Assembly (NCBI GenBank): GCA_039924425.1
Contig: JBDTAX010000137.1
Coordinates: 1 to 43,439, forward strand
Source of the DNA: GCA-003244245 sp039924425
Lineage (GTDB): Bacteria > Actinomycetota > Actinomycetes > Mycobacteriales > Pseudonocardiaceae
Length of the DNA: 43,439 nt
Direction of reading: 5' to 3'
The notes under the pieces are model-generated. The model searched no databases. It saw only the letters and a program-made list of their open reading frames with translations, and was not told the DNA's origin. Positions 7,828-15,569 of this stretch are shown here, piece after piece. The translations under genes were made by a program, and so were the position numbers. Position 1 is the first letter of the stretch. Each line of letters starts with the position of its first letter.

Positions 7828-8306
7828 GGGCGCCGCCGCAGCATCGCCCGCAGCAACCGGGCATCCTCCACGGACAGCGAGGTGGCGAAGCGCTGCAGCA
7901 CGGCCTGCCGATCCCGGCCGCGGCTCAGCAACGCCTGCATCTGCTCGGCGGCGAGCTCCTCGGCCCCCTTGACCGGGAAGTACTCGTGCCGACGGCCGTC
8001 GGCCACCCGGCCGATCAACCCCTTCTCATACAACCGGACCAAGATGGTCTGCACGGTGTTGTAGGCCAGCCCACCGCTGACCGCTCGCCGTACGTGGGCC
8101 GCCGTGAGTGGCCCATCGGCGGCCCACAACGCGGCCAGCACCTCGGCCTCCAGCTCACCGGCCGCCCGCCGGCCAGGCTGGGCGTGTTCCGGCGGTGTCC
8201 GCTCGCCTCGGGTTTGCTCACCCGGGGCTTTGTGACCACGGGTCACTCGACCAGTCACCTGCCCTCCCTCGAGCTGCCCATTCGGCCCCGCACCCATGCT
8301 ATCCAC
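7824..8306 (-). CDS. BlaI/MecI/CopY-family winged-helix repressor
   Basis: 160 residues. The winged helix lies at about 50-125 with GELEAEVLAALWAADGPLTAAHVRRAV, then the recognition-helix region YNTVQTILVRLYEKGLIGR and the wing YFPVKGAEE. The N-terminal 48 residues are Gly/Pro/Arg-rich and unusual for the family, so a shorter start is possible. GTG 8306 has a GGAGGGGGGC ribosome site nearby, which supports the long form. It probably represses its own operon with the M56 peptidase. Confidence 0.9.
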   Translation of the reverse strand: MDSMGAGPNGQLEGGQVTGRVTRGHKAPGEQTRGERTPPEHAQPGRRAAGELEAEVLAALWAADGPLTAAHVRRAVSGGLAYNTVQTILVRLYEKGLIGRVADGRRHEYFPVKGAEELAAEQMQALLSRGRDRQAVLQRFATSLSVEDARLLRAMLRRRP

Positions 8307-8380
8307 TCACCGCCCGCCCCCCTCCGAAAACGTCTCATGGATGCTTGTGCACCTTCCTGGCGGCAGCTCTGGCGAGCCCG

Positions 8381-9415
8381 TCAGGGTGGCGGGGCTGCTG
8401 GCGTGTCGACCTGGGTCACCGGGGGCGTCGCCACCGGTGCCGGTGCCAGCTCGCGCGGGGCGGCCGGGGCGGGCTGCTTGCCGATCTGCACGGGACCCCG
8501 CACACTGCCGGTCACCGGGGCGAAACCGGAACGGTCGGGCAGGAAGGCGCCGAGCCGGCAGTCCACGCGAGTGCTCCCGGCGCGCCAGCTCTCCACGCGC
8601 AGCGCCTCCCAGAACAGGGTGAGCCCCTTATTCGCGACGACGGTGGGGCCTCCCGCGAAGTCCTTCGACAGTCGGGTGCATTCCGTGCTCAACACCCGGT
8701 CCTGCGCGGCTTCGTCCGGGTATCCCGTGGGGAAGGCGCCTTTGAAGTCGACCACCCCGACGACCTCTATCGCATGGGGGCCCGCGCAATCGACGGGGTC
8801 GCCCACCGCTTTGCCGTCGTTTCCCAGGCAGGTGCCGGGCTGATGCACGTCGGACTGGTCCTGCCCCAGCGCGCTACCGGTGGTGCGGAACAGGGTCCCG
8901 GTGCGGCCAGCGGACTGCACCCCGCAGCGCAGCGTCCGGTCCCCGTGCACCCAGCCGGCCTCGCTGGGTTTGATCGCGCCTACGGTGAACCGGCCGAACG
9001 GGTCGAAGTGATCGTCCAGTGCCTGGGCGGTGAGCTGGGTGCAGCGCTGGGTCACCACCTGCCGCCAGCGTTCCGGGCCGGGGAATGGGGCTTGGGCGCC
9101 GAAGTCTTGGAGGTCCGGCGTTGCGGTGACCTCGAACAGATGGGGTTGGGTGCAGTCCACCGCTCTGGCATCGATGGCGTCGGGCTTCTCCCAGGTCAGG
9201 CAGGTGTGGCGGGAGAACCGGAGGGACTGCGCGGCAGGCGTGCTGGCCGGAGTGGGCCCGACGGCGCGCCGGGCGGCCTTCCCGGTCGGCACACCGACCG
9301 CGAGCAGTGCGGCCAGCGCGCCCAGCACGACTCCCACCGCGAGCCGCCGGGTGCTGCGGCTGGCGCGGTGCCCGGCGGGGTTCGCCGACGCGTCGGGAGG
9401 TGCCATCCGTGCCAT
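8381..9415 (-). CDS. Septum formation family membrane-anchored protein
   Basis: 344 residues. An Arg-rich N-terminus is followed by one membrane helix (about 26-45) and a large outside domain. That domain has two repeats of about 130 residues, each with cysteines and a conserved DCTQPHLFEV or DCAGPHAIEV signature, as in the actinobacterial septum-formation domain (PF13845 type). The C-terminus is Pro/Ala-rich. The mechanism is unknown; homologues affect septation. It is the last gene of a minus-strand run after the DedA gene, 43 bases downstream. Confidence 0.85.
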   Translation of the reverse strand: MARMAPPDASANPAGHRASRSTRRLAVGVVLGALAALLAVGVPTGKAARRAVGPTPASTPAAQSLRFSRHTCLTWEKPDAIDARAVDCTQPHLFEVTATPDLQDFGAQAPFPGPERWRQVVTQRCTQLTAQALDDHFDPFGRFTVGAIKPSEAGWVHGDRTLRCGVQSAGRTGTLFRTTGSALGQDQSDVHQPGTCLGNDGKAVGDPVDCAGPHAIEVVGVVDFKGAFPTGYPDEAAQDRVLSTECTRLSKDFAGGPTVVANKGLTLFWEALRVESWRAGSTRVDCRLGAFLPDRSGFAPVTGSVRGPVQIGKQPAPAAPRELAPAPVATPPVTQVDTPAAPPP

Positions 9416-9458
9416 CTTGCTACTCGACCGAGGCAGCCACCAACTGTGCGGCCACCAA

Positions 9459-10127
9459 CTACGGGGTGTCTGCCGTGCGCCGGCTCAGCGCGCGAGCCCG
9501 GAGCGCCTCGATGCCGATCGGGACGATCGACATCGCGACGATGCCGATCAAGATCAGATCCACATGATTTCTGATGAACGTGATCTGGCCGAGCCAGAAG
9601 CCCAACAAGGTTACTCCGGTGACCCAGCCGACGCCACCGACAATGGAGTATGCGAAGTACGTGCGGGGATCCATCCGGCCGACGCCCGCGATCGCAGTGA
9701 TGAAGGTCCGCACGATTGGGACGAAACGACCCAGCAGAATCGCCCGCGCGCCGTGCTTGTCGAAAAAGGCGTGCGTCTTGTCCACGTACTCCCGTTTGAA
9801 CAGTCGGGAATCCGGCCGGCTGAACAATGCCGGTCCCGCCCGGTAGCCCAGGTAGTAGCCGACCACGTTGCCCGCCACGGCACACACCGTGAGCAGCAGG
9901 CAGACCAGCCAGATCGGTGTGCTGATGAGACCGCGGGTGACGAACAGCCCCGCGGTGAACAGCAGCGAGTCGCCGGGCAGGAAGAAACCAATGAGCAGGC
10001 CGCATTCCGCGAAGATGATCAGACACAGCCCCACCAACACGTAGGGCCCCAGCATGCGCAGCAACTGATCGGGATCGAGCCACGACGGGCCGAGAGCCAG
10101 CGCCACGCTGGCGGGGGAGGGCGTCAC
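9459..10127 (-). CDS. DedA-family membrane protein
   Basis: 222 residues with the DedA/SNARE-associated signature: ECGLLIGFFLPGDSLLFTAG near the N-terminus and RFVPIVRTFITAIAGVGRM in the middle, plus four or five membrane helices. DedA proteins act as lipid flippases or scramblases (undecaprenyl phosphate or phosphatidylethanolamine in studied cases). The gene lies between the sigma factor unit and the septum-formation gene on the same strand, consistent with an envelope-related operon. Confidence 0.93.
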   Translation of the reverse strand: MTPSPASVALALGPSWLDPDQLLRMLGPYVLVGLCLIIFAECGLLIGFFLPGDSLLFTAGLFVTRGLISTPIWLVCLLLTVCAVAGNVVGYYLGYRAGPALFSRPDSRLFKREYVDKTHAFFDKHGARAILLGRFVPIVRTFITAIAGVGRMDPRTYFAYSIVGGVGWVTGVTLLGFWLGQITFIRNHVDLILIGIVAMSIVPIGIEALRARALSRRTADTP

Positions 10128-10150
10128 GGTGCCACGCTACCCGGGCCCGC

Positions 10151-10411
10151 TCACCAGACGCTGATCACGCCGGCCAGCGTGCCCGCCATCGCTCCGAGCA
10201 GCACCGCCAGCACGAGCACCGTCGAAGCTGACAGGCGGGGTCTGGCATGCGCCGGTCCCCGGCCGGGCTCGGTCGCCGTCGGTGACCCAGTGCCCGCCGG
10301 TGACCCAGTGCCCGCCGGTGACCCAGTGCCCAGCCAGGAAGCCTGCGCCCGCAATGCGGCGGCAAGCCGCCCCTCGTGAGTGGCATTCGGTGCGGGAACA
10401 CTGTTACCCAC
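10151..10411 (-). CDS. Small single-pass membrane protein coupled to the sigma factor
   Basis: 86 residues. GTG at 10411 immediately follows the sigma factor stop (TGAGTG), so translation is coupled. A Thr/Gly/Ser/Pro linker encoded by an 18-base tandem repeat (GTGSPA repeated) is followed by one membrane helix (VLVLAVLLGAMAGTLAGVISV) at the C-terminus. The N-terminal residues would be cytosolic if the tail is anchored. The position suggests an anti-sigma-like regulator or sigma-anchoring factor, but there is no recognisable anti-sigma or zinc-binding motif. I do not recognise the family. Confidence 0.65.
   Translation of the reverse strand: MGNSVPAPNATHEGRLAAALRAQASWLGTGSPAGTGSPAGTGSPTATEPGRGPAHARPRLSASTVLVLAVLLGAMAGTLAGVISVW
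10281..10331. repeat. 18-base tandem repeat, about 2.8 copies
   Basis: The unit GGTGACCCAGTGCCCGCC occurs at 10281 and 10299, with a partial third copy at 10317. It lies inside the small membrane protein gene and encodes its linker. Eighteen is a multiple of three, so copy-number change would alter linker length without a frameshift. Confidence 0.85.
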
Positions 10412-10999
10412 TCACGAGCCTCCCAGCGTTCGCTGGAGGGCGTCCAGCGCGCGGCTGGCGCTGGACTTCACCGTGCCGCGGCTGACGCCGGTGGCCGCCG
10501 CGATCTCCGCCTCGCTCATCCCCCCGTAGTAGCGCAGCACCAGCACCTCACGTTGCCGCGGCGGCAGCTGGCCCAGCGCGACGACCACCTCCTGGTGCTC
10601 GGTGGTCAACATCGCCAGCGACTCCGCTGAGCGCGCGTTGGCCTGGTGCGGCGGGACGTAGCCGCGAGCGGTCTTGCGGCGGCGCAGCACCGAGCGGGAG
10701 CCGTTGACGACCGCCGTGCGCAGGTAACCCAGCGCGGCCGCCTCATCGCGCAGTCCCGACCAGTGCCGGTGCAGTCCGGTGAACGCCTCTTGCACGACGT
10801 CTTCGGCGGTGGGCGCCTCGTCGACCAGCAGGATCGCCAGCCGAACCAGCCGCGTCCGGTGCTGGCGGTACAGATCCTCCAGCGTCAGGGGGGCCCCGAC
10901 CGGCACCGGTGTCGGGGCCTCGACGGGAGTGTCCAGGATCCGCAAGTGACGCAGTGTCATCTCGGCAGGGGTCATCTCCGCCGGGTGCCGCACGCTCAC
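10412..10999 (-). CDS. SigE-family ECF RNA polymerase sigma factor
   Basis: About 195 residues from GTG 10999. The longer open frame reaches 11164 but would run into the aldolase start; GTG 11026 or ATG 10975 are alternatives. Region 2 is LEDLYRQHRTRLVRLAILLVDEAPTAEDVVQEAF, with YLRTAVVNGSRSVLRRR following. Region 4 is LGQLPPRQREVLVLRYYGGM, SEAEIAAATGVSRGTVKSSASRAL. This matches the actinobacterial SigE-type ECF group. A coupled small membrane protein follows. The target promoters are unknown. Confidence 0.9.
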   Translation of the reverse strand: MSVRHPAEMTPAEMTLRHLRILDTPVEAPTPVPVGAPLTLEDLYRQHRTRLVRLAILLVDEAPTAEDVVQEAFTGLHRHWSGLRDEAAALGYLRTAVVNGSRSVLRRRKTARGYVPPHQANARSAESLAMLTTEHQEVVVALGQLPPRQREVLVLRYYGGMSEAEIAAATGVSRGTVKSSASRALDALQRTLGGS

Positions 11000-11148
11000 G
11001 CGGTCCAGTGGGTCGTCGGGGGCCACGCCGGAAACGTACTGGGGACACCCCGGGCCCATCCGATCGCGTCCGGCTGGACGGGTGAGCCATACTGCGAGCC
11101 ACTGAAAGAGTCCCTGAAGAGTCCCTGAAGAGCCGGAGGTTCCGTACC

Positions 11149-12186
11149 ATGCCCATCGCGACACCCGAGGTCTACAGCGAGATGCTGGACCGCGCGAAGG
11201 TCGGCGAGTTCGCCTACCCGGCGATCAACGTCACCTCATCGGAGACGCTGAACGCCGCGCTGCGCGGGTTCGCCGAGGCCAGCAGCGACGGCATCGTGCA
11301 GCTGTCCACGGGTGGGTCGGAGTTCGCCTCGGGCGGCAAGATCAAGGACATGGTCACCGGTTCGGTGGCGATGGCCGAGTTCGCCCGTGTGGTGGCCGCG
11401 AAGTACCCGGTCAATGTCGTGCTGCACACCGACCACTGCCCGGAGAACAAGCTCGACACCTTCGTCCGGCCACTGCTCGCGATCTCCCAGGAGCGGGTGG
11501 CCCGCGGCGAGAATCCGCTGTTCCAGTCGCACATGTGGGACGGTTCGGCCACCGAGTTGCACCGCAACCTCGCCATCGCCGCTGAGCTGCTGCAAGCCTG
11601 CGGCAAGGCGAAGATCGTCTTGGAGGTGGAGATCGGCGTCGTCGGCGGCGAGGAGGACGGCGTCGCGAACGACATCAACGAGAAGCTCTACACCACCGCT
11701 GAGGACTATGAGCACACCGTCGATGCCCTGGGCGGGGGCGAGCGGGGTCGTTACCTGCTGGCCGCCACCTTCGGCAATGTGCACGGTGTGTACAAACCGG
11801 GCAACGTGAAGCTCCGCCCGGAGATCCTGCAGATGGGGCAGGAGGTCGCCGCCCGCAGGTTGGGTCTGCCCGCCGGTTCGCAGCCGCTGGACCTGGTGTT
11901 CCACGGCGGATCCGGCTCCGAACTGGCGGAGATCCACCAGGCGCTCTCCTACGGCGTGATCAAAATGAATGTCGACACCGACGCTCAGTACGCCTTCACT
12001 CGCCCGATCGCCGACCACATGTTCGCCAACTACAGCGGGGTTCTCAAGATCGACGGCGAGGTCGGCAACAAAAAGTTCTATGACCCCCGGTCCTATCTCA
12101 AGCTGGCCGAACAGTCGATGGCCGCCCGGGTAACACAGGCCTGCGAGAACCTCCACTCCGCTGGCCGCACCCTGGCCCGCAGTTAG
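11149..12186 (+). CDS. fbaA: Class II fructose-bisphosphate aldolase
   Basis: 345 residues with ATG at 11149 and a GCCGGAGG ribosome site. It catalyses reversible cleavage of fructose 1,6-bisphosphate to dihydroxyacetone phosphate and glyceraldehyde 3-phosphate in glycolysis and gluconeogenesis. Zinc-site and phosphate-binding motifs are visible: VLHTDHCPENK with catalytic Asp and His, LEVEIGVVGGEEDG, LVFHGGSGS and YGVIKMNVDTD. The length and motif order match the E. coli FbaA-type (class IIA) enzyme. A short hairpin follows the stop, then a DUF3151 gene, a pairing common in actinobacteria. Confidence 0.97.
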   Translation: MPIATPEVYSEMLDRAKVGEFAYPAINVTSSETLNAALRGFAEASSDGIVQLSTGGSEFASGGKIKDMVTGSVAMAEFARVVAAKYPVNVVLHTDHCPENKLDTFVRPLLAISQERVARGENPLFQSHMWDGSATELHRNLAIAAELLQACGKAKIVLEVEIGVVGGEEDGVANDINEKLYTTAEDYEHTVDALGGGERGRYLLAATFGNVHGVYKPGNVKLRPEILQMGQEVAARRLGLPAGSQPLDLVFHGGSGSELAEIHQALSYGVIKMNVDTDAQYAFTRPIADHMFANYSGVLKIDGEVGNKKFYDPRSYLKLAEQSMAARVTQACENLHSAGRTLARS

Positions 12187-12204
12187 TGGCTCTCCAAGAG
12201 CCAC
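12186..12204 (+). terminator. Short hairpin after fbaA
   Basis: Perfect 8-base stem GTGGCTCT / AGAGCCAC with a 3-base loop, starting at the last base of the fbaA stop codon. No T-tract follows. It may be a weak terminator or an attenuator reducing transcription into the DUF3151 gene. Confidence 0.55.
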
Positions 12205-12257
12205 CAACCTCCCTCGCCGTTGCCTCGAACGACTACCAACCACGGCAGGATGGAGCG

Positions 12258-12674
12258 ATGATCGTGCACGGAAACTTGCTGGGACCCAAACCGACGCTGC
12301 TGCCCGAGCGGCCCGACGCGCAGGCCGCACTCGACGCGGCGAACGATCCGGCGGCGGCCGCAGCCGCGTACCCGGATTTTTCCGCCGCCTGGGCCGCGCT
12401 GGCGGGACGGGCGCTCGACGAGGGGGATGCCGTCGCCGGCTATGCCTTCGCCCGCACCGGCTATCACCGCGGCCTGGACCACCTTCGGCACGCCGGCTGG
12501 AAGGGTCACGGGCCGGTGCCCTGGTCGCACGGTCCCAACCAGGGTTTCCTGGCCGCGCTGGCCGCGTTGGCCCGGGCGGCCACTGAGATCGGTGAGCAAG
12601 CCGAGGCCCGGCGGTGCCGGGAGTTCCTCGACGAGTGCGATCCCACCGCGGCCGGGATCTTGGGCTTGAGCTGA
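12258..12674 (+). CDS. DUF3151 family protein
   Basis: About 138 residues. ATG 12258 is preceded by AGGATGGAG, and the protein begins HGNLLGPKPTLLPE as usual for the family. Features include an Ala-rich helix, YAFARTGYHRGLDHLRHAGWKGHGPVPWSH, and GFLAALAALARAATEIGE followed by a short C-terminus. The function is unknown. Its conserved position after the class II aldolase gene suggests a link to central carbon metabolism, but nothing in the sequence shows catalysis. Confidence 0.9.
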   Translation: MIVHGNLLGPKPTLLPERPDAQAALDAANDPAAAAAAYPDFSAAWAALAGRALDEGDAVAGYAFARTGYHRGLDHLRHAGWKGHGPVPWSHGPNQGFLAALAALARAATEIGEQAEARRCREFLDECDPTAAGILGLS

Positions 12675-12791
12675 CCCGTGGTGCGCATGGGGGAACGATC
12701 ACACTCGGGTGGCGGTGTGGCGATGAGGTAGCCTTGCTACCCACAAGGTCGTTGACGCCAGCGGGGACTCCGGTGACACACCCGAGCAGTC

Positions 12792-12829
12792 ACCCGCTTG
12801 CCGAACACCCACCGTGACCCGCTTGCCGA
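12792..12829. repeat. 13-base direct repeat in intergenic region
   Basis: ACCCGCTTGCCGA occurs at 12792-12804 and 12817-12829, 25 bases apart, between the DUF3151 gene and the small gene at 12896. It could be a tandem operator or a slippage product. No other structure stands out in this 220-base gap. Confidence 0.4.
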
Positions 12830-12895
12830 GACCCGTGCAGCGATGCCAACGGTGTAGTGAGCACCAGCCGCAGACTGGCGAAGGTCGGTACCTAA

Positions 12896-13111
12896 GTGAC
12901 TAGTGAAGGACAACCCGCCCGCGTTCGTCGCAAGGCGATACCCGCAACCTGTTCCCTGCACCGGGGCCCGGTGGGTTTCGCCAACTTGATGGTGAGCGTG
13001 GACAACGGAACGATCGTGTTCGACCCGCACGTGACCGGCTCCTGCGTCATCACGTTGGACGAACCCGGGGCCTGTTTGCTCCGCGATCTGTTGACGGAGT
13101 GGCTGGGATGA
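12896..13111 (+). CDS. Small conserved actinobacterial protein
   Basis: Up to 71 residues from GTG 12896; an ATG inside (at MVSVDNGT) is an alternative. The C-terminal part, VDNGTIVFDPHVTGSCVITLDEPGACLLRDLLTEWLG, reads like small beta-rich proteins with a final LRDLLTEWLG helix found next to regulators in Pseudonocardiaceae. No catalytic motif is seen and the function is unknown. It converges on the permease gene with 4 bases between the stops. Confidence 0.6.
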   Translation: MTSEGQPARVRRKAIPATCSLHRGPVGFANLMVSVDNGTIVFDPHVTGSCVITLDEPGACLLRDLLTEWLG

Positions 13112-13115
13112 CGAC

Positions 13116-15125
13116 CTAGGTCTGTCGCGGCGGTGGGGGTGCGGTTTGGCGGGCCGCGGCGGCTTGCTGTTCGTAGTCCTGGTGCTGGCGGTTCGCCTGC
13201 GTGCGGGTGACTCCGGCGGAGCGCAGGTGCCAGGGGATGTCGACGGTGACAACGTCGGGCAGGAACAGCAGGCGGGCGCGCAGCCGTAGCGCGCTTTGAT
13301 TGTGCAGCAATTGTTCCCACCAGTGCCCGACGACGTACTCGGGTATGATCACCGTGATGATGTCCCGGGGCCCGGTGCGGGGGTAGTCCCGGACGTATTT
13401 CAGGATCGGCCGGGTGATCTCTCGGTAGGGTGACTCGAGGATCTTCAAAGGGAAGTCGAGGCCCGCGTCGTCCCAGTCCTGGCGTAGCTGCGCGGACTCG
13501 TCCTCCTCGACGGTGACGGTGATCGCCTCCAAGGTGTGCGGGCGCAGCGACCGTGCGTAGGCCAGTGCCCGAAGGGTGGGGCCGCTGACGCTGGACACCA
13601 GCACCAGAACGTGGTTGCGGGACGGTCCGACAGGTCGGACGTCCTCCACGGCGATCTCTCGGGCCACCGTGGCGTAATGCCGGTTGACGCCGCGCATCAG
13701 GGCGAACAGCACCGGGATGGCGATCACCACAAGATAAGCGCCCTCGATGAACTTCGTCACCAGTACGATCAGGAACACCACCCCGGTGGCCACCGCCCCC
13801 AAACCGTTGATCAGCTGGGCGCGGTGGATCCGGTGTCGCTCGCCGCTCGGCGGGCCGGCGGCCAGCGCGGTGTGCCAGTGCTTGACCATGCCGATCTGGG
13901 ACAGGGTGAAGGCGATGAACACCCCGATCACGTAGAGCTGGATCAGGGCGTTGGTGTTGGCGTTGAACGCATAGATCAACACTGCGGCGAACACCGCGAG
14001 CAGCACGATGCCGTTGCTGAAGACCAGCCGGTCGCCACGGGTGTGGAACTGGCGGGGAAAATACCGGTCCCGGGCCAGGATCGACGCCAACCCCGGGAAA
14101 CCGTTGAACGAGGTGTTCGCCGCCAGGATCAGGATCGCCGCGGTGAACACCTGGATGACGTAAAACCCCACTGAGCCGGGTCCGAACACCGCGGCGGCGA
14201 CCTGGGCCAGCACCGTCTTGGGCGTCGCGTCAGCGGGCAGACCCAGCTGGGTGGGGTCCAGCGCGGCGTGCACGCCGCTGACGCCCGCCAGCAGGGTGAT
14301 CCCGATCCCCATCGTGACCGCCAACACCGCGAGGTAGCTCAACACGGTCGCCGCGTTGTGCGCCTTGGGTTTCTGGAACACCGGGACCCCGTTGCTGATC
14401 GCCTCCACCCCGGTCAGTGCGGTGCAGCCCTGCGCGAACGCCCGCAAGATCAAAAATGCGGCGAGCACGCCGTTGGCCTGCTCGGTGGCGTGAATCTGGT
14501 AGCCCGCGCTCTCCGCGACCAGGTGGTGCCCGGTGCCCAGCTTGACCCCCGCCCAGGCGAACATGACGAAGATGCCCACGACGAACCCGTAGGTCGGGAT
14601 CGCGAAGGTCTTGCCGGTCTCCCGCACCCCCCGCAGGTTGACCAGCATCAGCACCGCGACGAACCCCACCGACATCGCCACCGCGTGCGGCGCGGTCGAG
14701 GGCAGCGCCGAGGTGATCGCCGACACCCCCGCCACCACCGACACCGCCACCGTCATCACGTAATCCACCAGCAACGCCGCCGCGGCCACCAACCCGGCCG
14801 AGCTGCCCAGATTCTCATGGCTGACGATGTACGACCCGCCGCCACTCGGGTAGGCGTAACAGGTCTGCCGGTACGAGGCGGCCACGATCACGAACAACAC
14901 CGCCACCGCGATGGCCAGATACGGTGCCAGGTGGTAGAATGCCAACCCCCCCACCGACAACGCCACCAGGATCGCCTCGGTGGCGTAGGCCACCGAGGAC
15001 AACGCGTCGCTGCAAAAGATTGGCAACGCCAGCAGTTTGGGTAACAACGTGTCACCCAGCTGGCGACTGGCCAACGGTCGACCCACCAGCAACCGTTTCG
15101 GCAGGCTTGTCCACACGATGCCCAA
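13116..15125 (-). CDS. APC-superfamily amino acid permease with C-terminal cytosolic domain
   Basis: 669 residues. The N-terminus LPIFCSDALSSVAYATEAIL is the conserved first helix of a subgroup of APC permeases, and about 12 helices follow to residue 480. The last 170 residues form a soluble alpha/beta domain (LVLVSSVSGPTLRALAYARSL, DIITVIIPEYVVGHWWEQLL) resembling a universal-stress-type fold, probably regulatory. Transport of amino acids or related cations is inferred; the substrate cannot be read from the sequence. ATG 15125 lies 42 bases from the divergent ParB-like gene, so the promoters are close or overlapping. Confidence 0.9.
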   Translation of the reverse strand: MGIVWTSLPKRLLVGRPLASRQLGDTLLPKLLALPIFCSDALSSVAYATEAILVALSVGGLAFYHLAPYLAIAVAVLFVIVAASYRQTCYAYPSGGGSYIVSHENLGSSAGLVAAAALLVDYVMTVAVSVVAGVSAITSALPSTAPHAVAMSVGFVAVLMLVNLRGVRETGKTFAIPTYGFVVGIFVMFAWAGVKLGTGHHLVAESAGYQIHATEQANGVLAAFLILRAFAQGCTALTGVEAISNGVPVFQKPKAHNAATVLSYLAVLAVTMGIGITLLAGVSGVHAALDPTQLGLPADATPKTVLAQVAAAVFGPGSVGFYVIQVFTAAILILAANTSFNGFPGLASILARDRYFPRQFHTRGDRLVFSNGIVLLAVFAAVLIYAFNANTNALIQLYVIGVFIAFTLSQIGMVKHWHTALAAGPPSGERHRIHRAQLINGLGAVATGVVFLIVLVTKFIEGAYLVVIAIPVLFALMRGVNRHYATVAREIAVEDVRPVGPSRNHVLVLVSSVSGPTLRALAYARSLRPHTLEAITVTVEEDESAQLRQDWDDAGLDFPLKILESPYREITRPILKYVRDYPRTGPRDIITVIIPEYVVGHWWEQLLHNQSALRLRARLLFLPDVVTVDIPWHLRSAGVTRTQANRQHQDYEQQAAAARQTAPPPPRQT

Positions 15126-15167
15126 GCCTACGGGTCAACCCCACCTAGTACGCTGAGCTTTCACCCG

Positions 15168-15569
15168 ATGATCAGGGGGTACGGCCGCGTGGGCAAAGTG
15201 ACCTGGAAGACCGAGCCGGATGCGCACGACTACCCCGCAGCCGCCTCCTACCTGTCGTTGATCGCGCCCAGCGCTCAGGTCAGCGACCTGGTTGCGCGGC
15301 TCAAGGCGGCCCCGCTCGAGCACTACAAGGCCAAGGACATGTTGCGTGCCTCGGGGCTCGCCCTGTTGCCCCCCACCAACCCCCATGTGGCGGTCGACCT
15401 GGCCAAGGTGAAGGACAAGACGGCGCTGTCCCCGGTCCTGCTCATCCGAGGCGAGCTGACGCTGGGAATCGCGCTGCAAATCGCGGATGGCTACCACCGA
15501 GTCTGCGCCAGCTATCACCTTGATGAGAACACCGACATCCCCTGCCGCATCGCCGACCGCACCGGATGA
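15168..15569 (+). CDS. ParB/sulfiredoxin-like fold protein of unknown function
   Basis: 133 residues from ATG 15168; GTG at 15189 (start of VGKVTWKTEP) may be the real start. The C-terminal half has VLLIRGELTLGIALQIADGYHRVCASY; the DGYHR box and surrounding strands resemble ParB/Srx-like nucleotide-binding folds. Homologues in actinobacteria are uncharacterised. The stop overlaps the RodA-like start by 4 bases (ATGA), which suggests coordinated expression with a cell-wall elongation or division protein. Confidence 0.65.
   Translation: MIRGYGRVGKVTWKTEPDAHDYPAAASYLSLIAPSAQVSDLVARLKAAPLEHYKAKDMLRASGLALLPPTNPHVAVDLAKVKDKTALSPVLLIRGELTLGIALQIADGYHRVCASYHLDENTDIPCRIADRTG

Noticed and set aside
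8108..9574. 488-codon open frame on the plus strand
   Set aside because: It is antisense to the BlaI and septum-formation genes.
10281..10331. Regular 18-base repeats, considered as a CRISPR array
   Set aside because: The repeats are adjacent with no unique spacers and lie in frame inside a coding region.
11236..12744. 502-codon open frame on the minus strand
   Set aside because: It lies antisense to fbaA and DUF3151 and has no domain-like pattern.
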